This document shows positions 50,549 through 59,837 of a DNA stretch of 64,000 bases, one piece after another. A model generated the notes under the pieces. It did not search any database and had not been told where the DNA came from. It saw only the letters and a list, made by a program, of their open reading frames with translations. A program made the translations under genes and the position numbers. The stretch spans positions 1-64,000 of the forward strand of contig JAUCBJ010005520.1 in NCBI GenBank assembly GCA_032718475.1. Direction: 5' to 3'. Every line of letters begins with the position of its first letter. Within the stretch, counting starts at the first letter, position 1. The DNA is from Nemertoderma westbladi. Its lineage: Eukaryota > Xenacoelomorpha > Nemertodermatida > Nemertodermatidae.

Positions 50549-51035
50549 TTAGTCCTTCTTACGTGAACGGCGTTTACGAAGTTTTTTGAGGCTAGCAAGA
50601 GTCCGTTTCTCTTTGGGGCGAGCCACTTTACTAGGAGGGCTATAACTCCTGGGTGAGGGGTGCAATACAATTGCATCGGAAGGTTTAGGGTTACGGTCGG
50701 TGTATCCGCCGGTCGAGGTACCCGGTTGATCGATATCAACCTCAGTGGAGCGAGGTCGAACAACCTTCAGAGCGCATTTCAAGACAGCAGCTCTTACTGG
50801 TCCCTGACGAGTCGTCTGCACGAGAGCGGTTGGTGGACCGTGAGTAGTGAGAAATTTCCTCAGTTTGATGGTTCTTTCCAACTCGCGTTCTCTGGCTTTA
50901 TTTTCATATGGTTGTCTATGAACTTCTTGTAACTCTGGATGCGAGTTTATGAATAAGTCACCGCGTGATTTATCAATGGTAGAAACTTTAAACTGTATGT
51001 AAGATCTTCCGGTTTCACCATATAATATTGAGTTA
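50549..51035 (-). pseudogene. Env-position unknown protein, third (C-terminal) frame
   Basis: This minus-strand frame becomes protein-like from about 51035, carrying a polar segment (TIDKSRGDLFINSHPELQEV) and a charged helix (ENKARERELERTIKLRK). A proline/serine-rich tail follows, ending in a strongly basic cluster (KKLRKRRSRKKD) at 50549. The frame has no nearby ATG and overlaps the end of the 50947-51579 frame, so it looks like the C-terminus of the same protein after a -1 frame change between about 51060 and 50985. The basic tail could bind nucleic acid or act as a nuclear localisation signal; that is inference. I do not recognise the family. Confidence 0.45.
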
Positions 51036-51611
51036 AATTGACATAATAAGGGTGGTCTTTGATCCCATAAAATGAGTTCGGTAAAGGTCTAGCGCGAAGG
51101 TTGACCTTGTGTACCATACGACAGACAAGATCCACTCGATTGTCCGGAGGTTCAACGAGTATACCATCGACACGAGTGGCCTCGATTGGCGGACTTTGTA
51201 ACATAGGAGCGTCAGCGATAAGATCTCGAGATCTTAGGTTGATATCAACCGGTTGGGGTTGTACCGTTGCGAAGAGTTTGTCTCCGAAATGGGGAACCAT
51301 CGAGGGATGAATGATGGTTTTGGAATAGAGATCAGTCATAAGGATTTGAGCTTCTGGTTGGGCTAAAGCTGCTTCTTCTCTCTCATCCATTTCGATGTGT
51401 TTCTCCTCGAGCTGATTTTCCTCCGCTTGTCGTTGGAAGCGTTCGTCTAAAAACTCTTGTAGAGAATAGGTTCGTCCAAGTTCGATGTCTTCCTCGAGGT
51501 TCTGGATTTCTCGATTGAACTGGGGTAAGGCCAATTCCTTTACTGCTTGGACTTGCTGCCGCAATTTACGTTTCTCCAAACAATCGTAAGTTCCTTTTCC
51601 AATCTTAACGT
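50947..51611 (-). pseudogene. Env-position unknown protein, second (middle) frame
   Basis: The minus-strand frame opens right after a TAA at about 51614-51612 and runs to TAA at 50947-50949, about 220 codons. No ATG initiates it (the first good in-frame codon is a TTG at 51579). It starts with a charged helix or coiled coil (EKRKLRQQVQAVKELALPQF, then QNLEEDIELG, then ERFQRQAEENQLEEKH). After that comes a compact-looking region with prolines and aromatic residues (HPSMVPHFGDKLF, DHPYYVNLTQYYM). It overlaps the preceding frame by only a few bases, so translation would need a +1 shift at the CGT-TAA of that frame. No conserved domain is recognised, and there is no signal peptide or transmembrane segment. 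Confidence 0.5.
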
Positions 51612-52759
51612 TTTACAATCATAGCGTCTAACGCGTTTCGTACAACGCTCTCCTCGATTTCAGTGACGGGTTGTATCGGGGGTAAACCGGGATGATTATA
51701 CGGGTTGAACGGCGATATTAGATGTCCGCGTCCCAATCCGGCGAGGTATGATGGGCGAATATCTAGAGAGCCCACTACCGGAGTGCCACCGATTAATTGT
51801 TCGGGTAACACGAGATCTTTGAACAGTGAGTAAAGTTCAGGAGGATCCGTTATACTATTAGGATCAAGAGTTTGAGGTCTCACTAGGGAATGAGGAGGTC
51901 TGGCCGAGTATTCCGGAGCTCTGATCATCGGTTTAATTAAGGATCGTTTGAGTCGAGCGAGCGTAGGTGATACGTCGAACAAGTTTCGCTCGAAACTCCC
52001 GTAAGTATAGCGAGTAAAACTGTGTTTAGCACAACATCTCCGCGGATGTTTATGTCTTTCCGTTTGTTGGTTGGGTCTAGGGCATTCATCGCAATAATAC
52101 CAAAGACGCACGTCTTGTAGAGGAAACGCGGGTGATCTTTCTCCAGTTTTACAATATTCCTCCATCTGTTCGAAGCTATCCGGGACAACAGGTAGAGGTC
52201 GATCGGCGGTAAGATACATCATAGTGAAATAGAGTCGTTTGAGTTCCATCATAGGGTCTTGATGTATACCTTGAGGATATCGAGTTTCTAGATTTTGTTG
52301 ACTGGTTACATTGATATATGTTTCTCTCAAGAATTCCAAGTATTCGTTGAAGTCACTGCGTTTATCCGGCTCTTCAACGTCTTCTCTTTCGAGTCGGTTT
52401 CGAATAGAATTCTCGTGTTCGATTCTCGGTTTATCGTTCCGACTCCACTGGGTATGATATTTAAATAGAACCATTTCCCTTTCGGTGTCTACATCGTCCG
52501 TATCGTGTAAATCGATAGGATGACCAGTAGTTAAGAAGTCTATATACGTACCATTACGATGCATATAGCGAGCGGTGAATTTTCTATAGTCCAATTCACG
52601 CGTGAGTTGTTCCTTTGACATTGGCGGTTCGATATAACGGCCATCGTCCTCCATAGTAGTTTGACTAGCGTCGCCGCGTATTAAGCTATCAACAAACGCT
52701 TGCAATGGTAGGGTATATCGCTCCCTGATACCAAGATCATCTTCTATCAACTCAGTCAT
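51605..52759 (-). CDS. Env-position unknown protein, first frame (384 aa)
   Basis: ATG-initiated, 384 codons, between the pol remains and the 3' LTR, where some BEL/Pao elements carry env. It has an acidic, polar N-terminal 150 residues, then a helical region (DPMMELKRLYFTMMYLT). Near residue 220 is a possible zinc ribbon, WYYCDECPRP, followed by HKHPRRCCAKH. A proline-rich C-terminal part has repeated PPxL and NPYN motifs. It lacks a signal peptide, fusion peptide or membrane anchor, so it is not a recognisable envelope protein. The base composition resembles the rest of the element. Possible identities are a captured host protein, an element-specific accessory protein, or gag of an unrelated element. 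The upstream sequence ending TATAGCAG just before CTATG could be a splice acceptor for a subgenomic mRNA. The product continues in two further frames downstream. Confidence 0.55.
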   Translation of the reverse strand: MTELIEDDLGIRERYTLPLQAFVDSLIRGDASQTTMEDDGRYIEPPMSKEQLTRELDYRKFTARYMHRNGTYIDFLTTGHPIDLHDTDDVDTEREMVLFKYHTQWSRNDKPRIEHENSIRNRLEREDVEEPDKRSDFNEYLEFLRETYINVTSQQNLETRYPQGIHQDPMMELKRLYFTMMYLTADRPLPVVPDSFEQMEEYCKTGERSPAFPLQDVRLWYYCDECPRPNQQTERHKHPRRCCAKHSFTRYTYGSFERNLFDVSPTLARLKRSLIKPMIRAPEYSARPPHSLVRPQTLDPNSITDPPELYSLFKDLVLPEQLIGGTPVVGSLDIRPSYLAGLGRGHLISPFNPYNHPGLPPIQPVTEIEESVVRNALDAMIVKR

Positions 52760-53861
52760 AGCTGCTATATGAGTTTATCAATATTATAATTAATTATAAT
52801 TAGGCTAGCGGTCGTCGCTGCCTACCCCTCAATGCCCCCGGACAGCGCAAGATCCTCAGCGCTGATGTACTGTCGTCGCTGTGCCTCTCGCCAACATAGT
52901 AGCTACACAACGACAACAATAACCAGCGCGAGTCACTCCACTGTCCGTCCCAAGGGCTTAGATTTACTTCAGGTTCTTACTGTAGAGGTAGGGCTACTTT
53001 CACAACTGCGACTCGCTACTGTAAACACACTTTAGTAGTAACATTCACCTATAAACGCACAAATTCCACACAACTGTCACAAATTGTACACATTCGGGCC
53101 ATTTGTCCGTTAGTCAAGTGCCTTCCAGAATGCCACGTTATTATTATGTATCCCTGGATACTAGCAGTGCGATATTTATTCCGTATGCTATTCAATGGGG
53201 CAAGCTTTCTATTGTTCTTTTAACTCGCTTCTAATTCTAGCGTGGTTGTTGCTATGGTGACATTATGGAAAACTAGCAGTAGAATTAGGGTAATTCTCAT
53301 GCATACAGATCTGGGATGCTATTTAATAGTAATTCTTTAATTGTCAATATTCCCCTTTATACATGATGTCATGAATTTTATCGGCTATTGACTATATATT
53401 GGAGATTCTCGCACACTAATATACTTAATAGGGTGAATCTCCGCTCCCATGATCTATTAATTAATGGAATTTTGGGAATGTTATAAATTGTATAAAATGA
53501 CAATTTATCAAATTCATGAGAGGATATGAATTTAAAATTTATTCCCGTAAATTTTATTATTTAATATTAAAATAGACACAATTTTATTCCAGAGCATGTC
53601 TGGGAACTAGGATCCTTAATTCTAGAACATTTGTCCTTTTAAGAGTATCGGTAAGTGCTACGATATCTTAATCGACTAGAATTTTAAAGGATCTAAATTT
53701 TAACAGATTTTGATTTATAGATTTTCTAGAGTTAACTTATAACCATTTACTCTATTATATTTGTTTTGATCGATTTTAAAATTATTTATTAAATATTTAA
53801 TATTTAAGATGGGCACCGATTTATTCCAGAACATGTCTGGGGACGTTAACCACTGATTCTA
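52760..53861. other. AT-rich non-coding stretch inside the element, replacing integrase
   Basis: About 1.1 kb with no credible coding frame. The part nearest the unknown ORF (52800-53040) is less AT-rich, and the rest is strongly AT-rich. Integrase would be expected between RNase H and this position, but none of its motifs (HHCC zinc region, DDE core) is visible on either strand. It contains a pair of about 45-bp repeats (53581-53625 and 53818-53862). It may be an insertion, or foreign DNA picked up when integrase was deleted. Confidence 0.6.
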
Positions 53862-53862
53862 G
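53545..53862. repeat. Pair of repeats with a CCAGANCATGTCTGG palindrome
   Basis: AT-rich sequence followed by TTATTCCAGAGCATGTCTGGG at 53584-53604 recurs as TTATTCCAGAACATGTCTGGG at 53821-53841. Both are followed by a related GATTCTAG/AATTCTAG ending. The 15-bp cores at 53589-53603 and 53826-53840 are perfect inverted repeats apart from the centre. The second copy ends exactly where the duplicated RNase H fragment begins. Confidence 0.65.
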
Positions 53863-54117
53863 CTACTCTGTTGGTAACGAAGACGCTGAACTGACAGACT
53901 TCATTTGTTATATACTCCAAAACGAGTAAAGCTTCAGTCCAATAGACAGTTTTCTCCAGTGGATAGTCGATCTGATCTGTTACATTCCGGCCAATGGCTG
54001 TAGCGTATAGAGCCGCCTTTAACTCCGCTCGAGGAACTCGTAGCTTGTTGTTTATCAAGGCCTTAGAGGTAACCAAGGCAACTTTAATTCCATCCGGAGT
54101 TTCAACCCTCAGGTAGG
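53862..54117 (-). pseudogene. Duplicated RNase H fragment of BEL/Pao pol
   Basis: A 256-bp copy of 54566-54822, with roughly ten differences by eye. It encodes YLRVETPDG through PRAELKAALYA and WTEALLVLEYI to FVTNRVARIS and then stops. It is fused directly to the truncated integrase N-terminus of the main pol (the junction is at about 54118). It starts at the same codon (YLR) close to where the main pol's deletion ends, and lacks the first catalytic Asp and everything after FVTNRV. It looks like a product of template switching between two RNA copies during reverse transcription. It is not functional. Confidence 0.85.
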
Positions 54118-56340
54118 CTTACAGAGCCGATTCCAGGAACTGTAGTGATGTATCGCTCTCTGCAGAAGAGGTGAGAGTCCTTGCGAGACGTCTGGTATTC
54201 CAGATTTCCAATCCTTATCACGGATTTCCACAACAAGCTTATTTGTGGCTGTTGGTTTCTGATCCAAAGCGTCGTCTCCGGAAATATGTAGTACAGACAG
54301 ATCTACCATAGGTTTGAATAACTTCGATTTACTCGCCCGAGTTTTAGGTTTGACTTTCTCCGCTCCCTTGGCCTGTCTAATCTCTGTGGTAGTAAGATGA
54401 GGAGGCCATTCTTCTTCTTCTTTGTAGAGGAAGTCGGGTCCACCTAACCAGTCTGGAGTATCTACCAGTTCTTGTGGAGATGCTCCCCTGGAGGCGATGT
54501 CTGCTGGATTAATCGTTCCGGGACAATGTCTCCATTGATCCATCGTCGTGCGACTAAGTATAATGGCTACTCTGTTGGTAACGAAGATGCTGAACTGACA
54601 GACTTCATTGGTTATATACTCCAACACGAGTAAAGCGTCGGTCCAATAGACAGTTTTCTCCAGTGGATAGTCGATCTGTTCTGTTACATTCCGGCCGATG
54701 GCTGTAGCGTATAGAGCCGCCTTTAACTCCGCTCGAGGAACTTTCAACTTATTGTTTATCAATGCCTTAGAGGTAACCAAGGCGACTTTGATTCCGTCCG
54801 GAGTTTCCACCCTTAGGTAGGCTACTATACCTATTCCCATATCAATCAATATAACTGGGCTAATAAATCCCAATGGATCGAAAGAAGTGCTCAGGATACT
54901 TAGACAAATCCGTTTAGTTCGAACTGGATTATCTCGCTGTTTTAGCTGGAAAAACAGGATATCTCTCTCTGTGTCCCATTTCAAACCAAGCATCTTGGTT
55001 TCCGGAAGATCGTCCTTGATAAGGTCCAGATCTTTAACACCTCGGTCTTCTACCGGGATTGATTCCAGAAACTCACGGGAGTTACTAGTGAATTTGGTTA
55101 GTCGAAATCCACCGCGTTTCAAGCACTCTACCGTTCCTTTGGCAACATCAATGGCTTCTTCCACCGATGGGAGGGACTTTAAATTGTCGTCCATGTATAT
55201 ATCCCGTTTGATGTTGTCGATAACCACTTTAGAGAAGGCGTCTCGGTTGTCATCAGCAGTGGTACGCACTACTGAACAAGCTTTCGAGGGGCTCGAGATG
55301 ATCCCGAAAGCCTGGATGGTCATCCAGTACTCCACCGGTTTTTGGTTGAGGTCTTCTTCAGGCCACCACATAAATCGTAGGCTGTCTCGATAACTATCCA
55401 GCGCCTTAACTTGTAAGAACATGCCTTCTATATCCGAAGCGAAAGCGATAGAATATTGCCGTAATCTTAAGAGTATTCCCAATAAGGATTGGAGTAAGTT
55501 GGGTCCCGGCAACAATTCGGAGTTCAGGGATTGGCCCATGTAAAGGGCGGAGCTGTCGAACACTACCCGGACTTCATTGGGTTTACCAGGTTTGGGAACG
55601 TAATGATGTGTTAGATAATACGTTCTCTCAGTTATGGGTGTTTCTTCCGGTACTCGCTCCGCATATCCCTTATCGATGAATTTCTTCAGCTGAGTTTTGT
55701 ACATTTCCCTAGCTGAAACATTGGCCGTAAGACGCCGATGTAGTTGCGCGATTCTCTTCTCCGCTAAAGGTCGGTTATTTATAAAGTTGGGTTCTCTTCG
55801 TCGGAACGGAAGACCAATCTCATATCGACCTTGATCTTTAATAAAACGGGTAGTCGTTTCCTGAATCTGCTTGGCTCTCTCCTCCTCGACGGACAGGGCC
55901 TTGTCGTAGGAATTAGGCTCTACGGCTTCTTGAGTAAAGAATCGTACGGCGTGTTCATCGCGAATCTTATTGTTGTATCGATCTATCACCTCATTTAGTT
56001 CGTCGTTGTAGTTGAATTGTCCGCCATGATTGATGAGATGGCACAGGTTCACTTGGTTTCGCCAAGTTTCATTTTCAGTGAGGAGGTCGATTGTATTTTC
56101 CTCGTCGAATAATTGGTTAATATCGTCATTATCTGAGGAGTATGGTGTTCCCTCAGTTGTGGTCTCTCCCTCACTGATTTCTTCTTCCCATTCACTCACC
56201 TGATGTACTTGGTCGTTAGGTAATCTTTCCATGAGTGTTCTACGGGAAGGTCCAGTGAAGTACCAACCTACTCTCGTTCTTCCCGCATATGTTTGTAATG
56301 GTTGCGGTCGAGCAGGCCGTTTTTCTAATGTCTCAAGCAC
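54109..56340 (-). pseudogene. pol: BEL/Pao pol: reverse transcriptase, deleted RNase H, integrase stub
   Basis: 743 codons in the protease frame, beginning after a TAG at 56341-56343 (first codon GTG). Residues 20-32 have the BEL/Pao linker RTRVGWYFTGP. RT follows: PGKPNEVRVVFDSSA at about residue 260, catalytic FASDIEGMF near 305, and IYMDDNL near 382. RT should make cDNA from element RNA in virus-like particles. After FDPLGFISPV an in-frame deletion of roughly 100 codons or more, near 54838-54850, joins to MGIGIVAYLR. It removes the RT-RNase H connection, the IPR motif and the first RNase H Asp. RNase H continues with PRAEL, YWTDALLVLEY, NPADIASRG and WLGGPDFL. Only AIHHYSSWNRL of integrase remains. 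The RT catalytic core is intact, but RNase H and integrase are not. Confidence 0.9.
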
Positions 56341-57210
56341 CTAATGCGCATTTTGGCCGATCAATATCTGCACCCCTGGGTAGTCGGTGTTGAATCTAGG
56401 GATATCATGCTGCTGGGTAAAATGGTCTTCATCCCAGTTGTATGGTTCTACTTGGCTAGTAGCAAAGTTCTTTATCGCCACCATTTTTACTGACCTTATG
56501 CTATGTTCTCCTAGTTCATCCTGGGGAGTGGACAACGCACCTACATAGTAGTCTGTAGCTACTGTGGATTTCCAAACCTGCATAATTCCTGAAAGGTTCA
56601 ACTTAGTGCGGAACTTGGGTTGTCCAGCAAAGATGTCTTCGGCTAGTTCTTTGTCGATGAATGTTCCTGTGCTGCCGGAGTCCAGGAGGGCGTTTACTAT
56701 AAAACTCTTACCTGGCCCATGGACTCTCAGCTGAACTACTGGGAATTCCCGAATTCCGACGTTGGAAGTTGGTGCTTTCCAAGATGGTTGTCGGTCCGGA
56801 ATAGTCGATTGGACTTCATTATCGGTTTCAGTCTCATACGTAAGCGCTCGATACACCGCGGTGTTTATCATATAACAGGATTCGTTTTCGTCGGAGAATT
56901 CGTCTGTGTAGAATCCTTCCATCTCAGAGCTGTGGTCAGTGTCGTTCACATCACTGTTTTGGACATGTAGTTCGAGCTCACTTACCTGACTCGTGCGGGT
57001 TCTGTCAAATTCTGTGTGCAGCAAGATATGATGTTTCGCGCCGCACTTAGCACACATAGCATCTGAGTAACAGGTCCGCCGTTGGTGTCCTCGTCTGAGG
57101 CAATTATAACACAACCGCTTATCCCACATGACATCACGTCTATCCTTAAGGGATTTCTTCAAGAATTCATCACATCCACTCAAGCGATGTGGCCGTCGCA
57201 CAATACACAT
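56341..57210 (-). CDS. pro: BEL/Pao zinc knuckles and aspartic protease (DUF1758-like)
   Basis: 289 codons, minus strand. It contains the end of a first zinc finger (PHRLSGC), then CYNCLRRGHQRRTC (CX2CX4HX4C) and CAKCGAKHHILLH (CX2CX3HH), which bind element RNA and are followed by a linker rich in acidic residues. The aspartic protease has ALLDSGSTGTFID near residue 175 (DSGS being the catalytic loop, one per subunit of a homodimer) and ends with VQILIGQ, the usual flap-distal motif. It would cleave the gag-pol polyprotein. The ATG at 57210 lies inside the gag end, but the C-terminus of gag supplies the missing CX2C of the first finger in the +1-offset frame. Natural expression was therefore probably as a gag fusion, not from this ATG. 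A TAG at 56341-56343 separates it from RT in the same frame. Confidence 0.85.
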   Translation of the reverse strand: MCIVRRPHRLSGCDEFLKKSLKDRRDVMWDKRLCYNCLRRGHQRRTCYSDAMCAKCGAKHHILLHTEFDRTRTSQVSELELHVQNSDVNDTDHSSEMEGFYTDEFSDENESCYMINTAVYRALTYETETDNEVQSTIPDRQPSWKAPTSNVGIREFPVVQLRVHGPGKSFIVNALLDSGSTGTFIDKELAEDIFAGQPKFRTKLNLSGIMQVWKSTVATDYYVGALSTPQDELGEHSIRSVKMVAIKNFATSQVEPYNWDEDHFTQQHDIPRFNTDYPGVQILIGQNAH

Positions 57211-59771
57211 TTGCGCTTGATGTTACTTACTTTAACCTGTGCTGTGTGGTGCACACTTGTTCTTTCCTCGGGCTTTCTTCCATGAATTCTCTTAAGAGAC
57301 GTAGGAGGAGTTGTTGTTACCTGTTCTCTCCTGTCACTGGTTCGAGACTTAGATTTACTTACGTCTTTCCGAGTTTTGTTGACATAATAAGATCTTTCAG
57401 TGTCTTTCCCGCTGTTCTCCTCGTGGGAGGTCTGGCTTTCGCCATCGTCTGTATAACACACTGGTGTTACCTTTCTCCTAGAAACGGGTTTTTCACTTAC
57501 CTTACTTTCAGGAGTCTTCTCTCTAGACTGTTTTAGGAGTTGTAATCTTACCTCTCTGTTTAAGAATGACAGAAGGTCCGTCATGGTTGGATCTCTATGT
57601 TGTTGGTCCATCAAATAGAGAACCTTTTTGTCCCAGCGAGTACCTACTCCACCCTTTGGCAAAGTTGATGCTAAGGCTCCTACAACCATAGAATTCTGGT
57701 ATTCATGAGACTTACAGAACCAGTCTAACTGTCTACAGATCTCCTGAATCTCGTCGGAAAACTCTATAATCCCGCTGCTAAGGAACTTTCGGGGCGCCAT
57801 TAATTTCGCATACAAATACCTAGCTATGTTAGTCCTATTACCATACCTGATGTTTAGTGTATCCCAAACTTGTCTTAATCCATCTGGATGTCCAATAAAC
57901 TTTAACGCCATTAACTTGGGAGGTCCTTCCAGGCACTCGATGAGGAATCTAAGTTTCTCTCCGTTAGATAGTACAGAGTTCTGTATGTTATCTTTATAAT
58001 ATTCATTAAAAGGTAACCATTTCATCTCATCTCCATTGAACTTGACGACCTCTCCCACCTTTACCGCTTGACGGGCTTCGGTTCTAGCCATTTGACGCGT
58101 AAAACTTTCTTGGGCCATCGTATTATTTAATATCGAGTTATCGGTATATAAATTTCTCGGATTATGATCAGGTCTATATGGAATATCATTATCAACAGGT
58201 TTATAGTTACCCTTAATAGGGTTTATTATAGGAGTTTCTACTTCACTAGCGGTATAGATGCGTGTAGGCTCCACACCTTGCGCATGAAATACTTCAGACC
58301 TAACAGGTTGACACATTGTTACAGGGGGTGGTGGTATACCCCTTTGTATATTTACCAATTTATCGCGTTCTAACGCGATACTCTGCTGCATTTCTTGCAA
58401 CTCCAACCTACCCTCTCTTACTGTTCCCTTTAACTGCTGAACAGTCCCTTCCAACTCTTGGACCTGTTGGGAGGAACGTACATGATGTTCCTCCATCTGT
58501 CCGAGCAGGAGGTCCATCCCCCGCCGTCGCTCATCCACCCACTCTACTGCCAAAGCGGGAGCCGCCAACATAGTAGCGGGTAGATGAGGGACGACGGGCG
58601 ACAAATCGTTGATGTCTTGCTCGGCATCCAGGACCGGGATTGATTTAGGGAATGTTCTACTGGTCACAGTCACAGGTAGTTTAGTACTGTGCAAAGGGAA
58701 TTTAGAGTTAAGTTCTGGAAGTACAGGGGTCTCTATCACAGAGGGGGTGGCTTCGATAACAGGCCTAATTATTTTAGGCTCGTCTATTATAGTAGGGAGT
58801 CTTTCTACTCTAATAATTTGGTCTGAAGGCTCAGGATTACTTAGATCTACACTAGCTAGTTGCCTTCTCACGGCTGGAGGCAAATCAGGCAATTTCTGCC
58901 GGTGCAGCGCCCTTCTATGTCCGCTGGAACGAGATTCATTTCCTCTACCTTCAGGATCTGTTGTATCGCCATCATCAGAGGATGTAAATCCCTGTCTCTT
59001 GGGAGTAGATCGACTTATCATCTGCATCTGCGTAGCTGTTCTCTGTTTATTTAAGTAGTCTTGCTTCACTTGAAGATTTTCCAACTCTAGTTGGGCTGTC
59101 TCTTCAGATGCCCTCCATTCTGCTTCTGCCACTGCCTCTGCCGCCTTTCTTTCAACTTCTGCAGCTGCCGCTGTCGCTTTTCTTTCCGCTTCTGCCGCTT
59201 TTCTTTCCGCTTCTGCAGCTGCCGCTGTCACTTTTCTTTCCGCTTCTCCCGCTTTTCTTTCCACTTCTGCAGCTGCCGCTGTCGCTTTTCTTTCCGCTTC
59301 TGCCGCTTTTCTTTCCGCTTCTACCGCCGCCGCTGCCGCTTTTCTTTCAGCTTCTGCCGCTGCTGATGCTGATGCCGCTGCCTTTCTGTCTTCTATCTGC
59401 TTTTTCTTTAGCTGCTCTTCTTGGACCCTAGCGATGAGGATGCTTTCATCAAATTTAGCCTGCTCCGCGGCTAACATTTCCGCATCTAATGAGTCTAACA
59501 CAAATTTGGCTCCCTCACTATTAGGGTGAAGTCCAGCTAGCCGTCTCCTTAACTGTTTGTCACCTATAAATCGTTGATAGTCCGACAGATAGATGTCAAT
59601 AGCGTCCTTCTTCTGAGGTTTCTCTGATGTAACTTCGCTTTCCACCTGAGAAAAGGTAGCGTCTGTTGATTCTCCGTGGGTCGCGCACTCAGTTAGCTGA
59701 ATTGTCCATTGTGTCGTTCCTTGGACTTTAAGACTCACCCGTTGGAACCAAGTCTTTACGGCAACTTGCAA
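57180..59771 (-). CDS. gag: BEL/Pao gag with Ala/Glu coiled coil and DUF1759-like domain (863 aa)
   Basis: 863 codons after a TAG at 59772-59774; the first codon used is TTG, so it is probably read in continuity with ORF1 (same frame). Residues 1-120 are mixed. Residues about 120-220 form an Ala/Glu/Arg/Lys coiled coil built from 18-residue repeats (54-bp minisatellite). Residues 230-560 include low-complexity Pro-rich stretches and a second coiled coil (LEGTVQQLKGTVREGRLELQ). Residues about 570-720 match the DUF1759 gag pattern: VVKFNGDEMKWLPFNEYYK, then LSNGEKLRFLIECLEGPP and a tryptophan-containing LRQVWDTLNIRYG. The C-terminus has CVLC, the first half of a zinc finger, then stops at TGA 57180-57182. 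Gag forms virus-like particles that package element RNA. The finger is completed only in the -1 frame, marking a frameshift site or a 1-nt deletion. Confidence 0.88.
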   Translation of the reverse strand: MQVAVKTWFQRVSLKVQGTTQWTIQLTECATHGESTDATFSQVESEVTSEKPQKKDAIDIYLSDYQRFIGDKQLRRRLAGLHPNSEGAKFVLDSLDAEMLAAEQAKFDESILIARVQEEQLKKKQIEDRKAAASASAAAEAERKAAAAAVEAERKAAEAERKATAAAAEVERKAGEAERKVTAAAAEAERKAAEAERKATAAAAEVERKAAEAVAEAEWRASEETAQLELENLQVKQDYLNKQRTATQMQMISRSTPKRQGFTSSDDGDTTDPEGRGNESRSSGHRRALHRQKLPDLPPAVRRQLASVDLSNPEPSDQIIRVERLPTIIDEPKIIRPVIEATPSVIETPVLPELNSKFPLHSTKLPVTVTSRTFPKSIPVLDAEQDINDLSPVVPHLPATMLAAPALAVEWVDERRRGMDLLLGQMEEHHVRSSQQVQELEGTVQQLKGTVREGRLELQEMQQSIALERDKLVNIQRGIPPPPVTMCQPVRSEVFHAQGVEPTRIYTASEVETPIINPIKGNYKPVDNDIPYRPDHNPRNLYTDNSILNNTMAQESFTRQMARTEARQAVKVGEVVKFNGDEMKWLPFNEYYKDNIQNSVLSNGEKLRFLIECLEGPPKLMALKFIGHPDGLRQVWDTLNIRYGNRTNIARYLYAKLMAPRKFLSSGIIEFSDEIQEICRQLDWFCKSHEYQNSMVVGALASTLPKGGVGTRWDKKVLYLMDQQHRDPTMTDLLSFLNREVRLQLLKQSREKTPESKVSEKPVSRRKVTPVCYTDDGESQTSHEENSGKDTERSYYVNKTRKDVSKSKSRTSDRREQVTTTPPTSLKRIHGRKPEERTSVHHTAQVKVSNIKRKCVLCDGHIA
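59127..59370 (-). repeat. 54-bp coding minisatellite in gag
   Basis: The minus strand encodes at least three consecutive 18-residue units of the form ERKxTAAAAExERKAxEA, with degenerate units on both sides. The repeat preserves frame and heptad-like spacing, so it extends a coiled coil. Copy number is expected to vary between elements. Confidence 0.8.
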
Positions 59772-59837
59772 CTACGTGTCTTGGCTTCTCTTCGAGGCTT
59801 CCTCAAAGGCGGAAAGGATTAGTCTGATCCGTAAGAT

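Noticed and set aside
51605-52759. Integrase or envelope identity for the 384-codon ORF
   Set aside because: No HHCC/DDE pattern and no signal peptide, cleavage site or membrane anchor; left as unknown.
53589-53840. p53-type half sites (GAGCATGTCT, GAACATGTCT)
   Set aside because: Each is a single half site inside a palindrome, with no adjacent second half site; a chance fit to a loose consensus.
58609-59431. Plus-strand Leu/Pro- and Cys/Phe-rich ORFs opposite gag
   Set aside because: Antisense shadows of the AERKA minisatellite.
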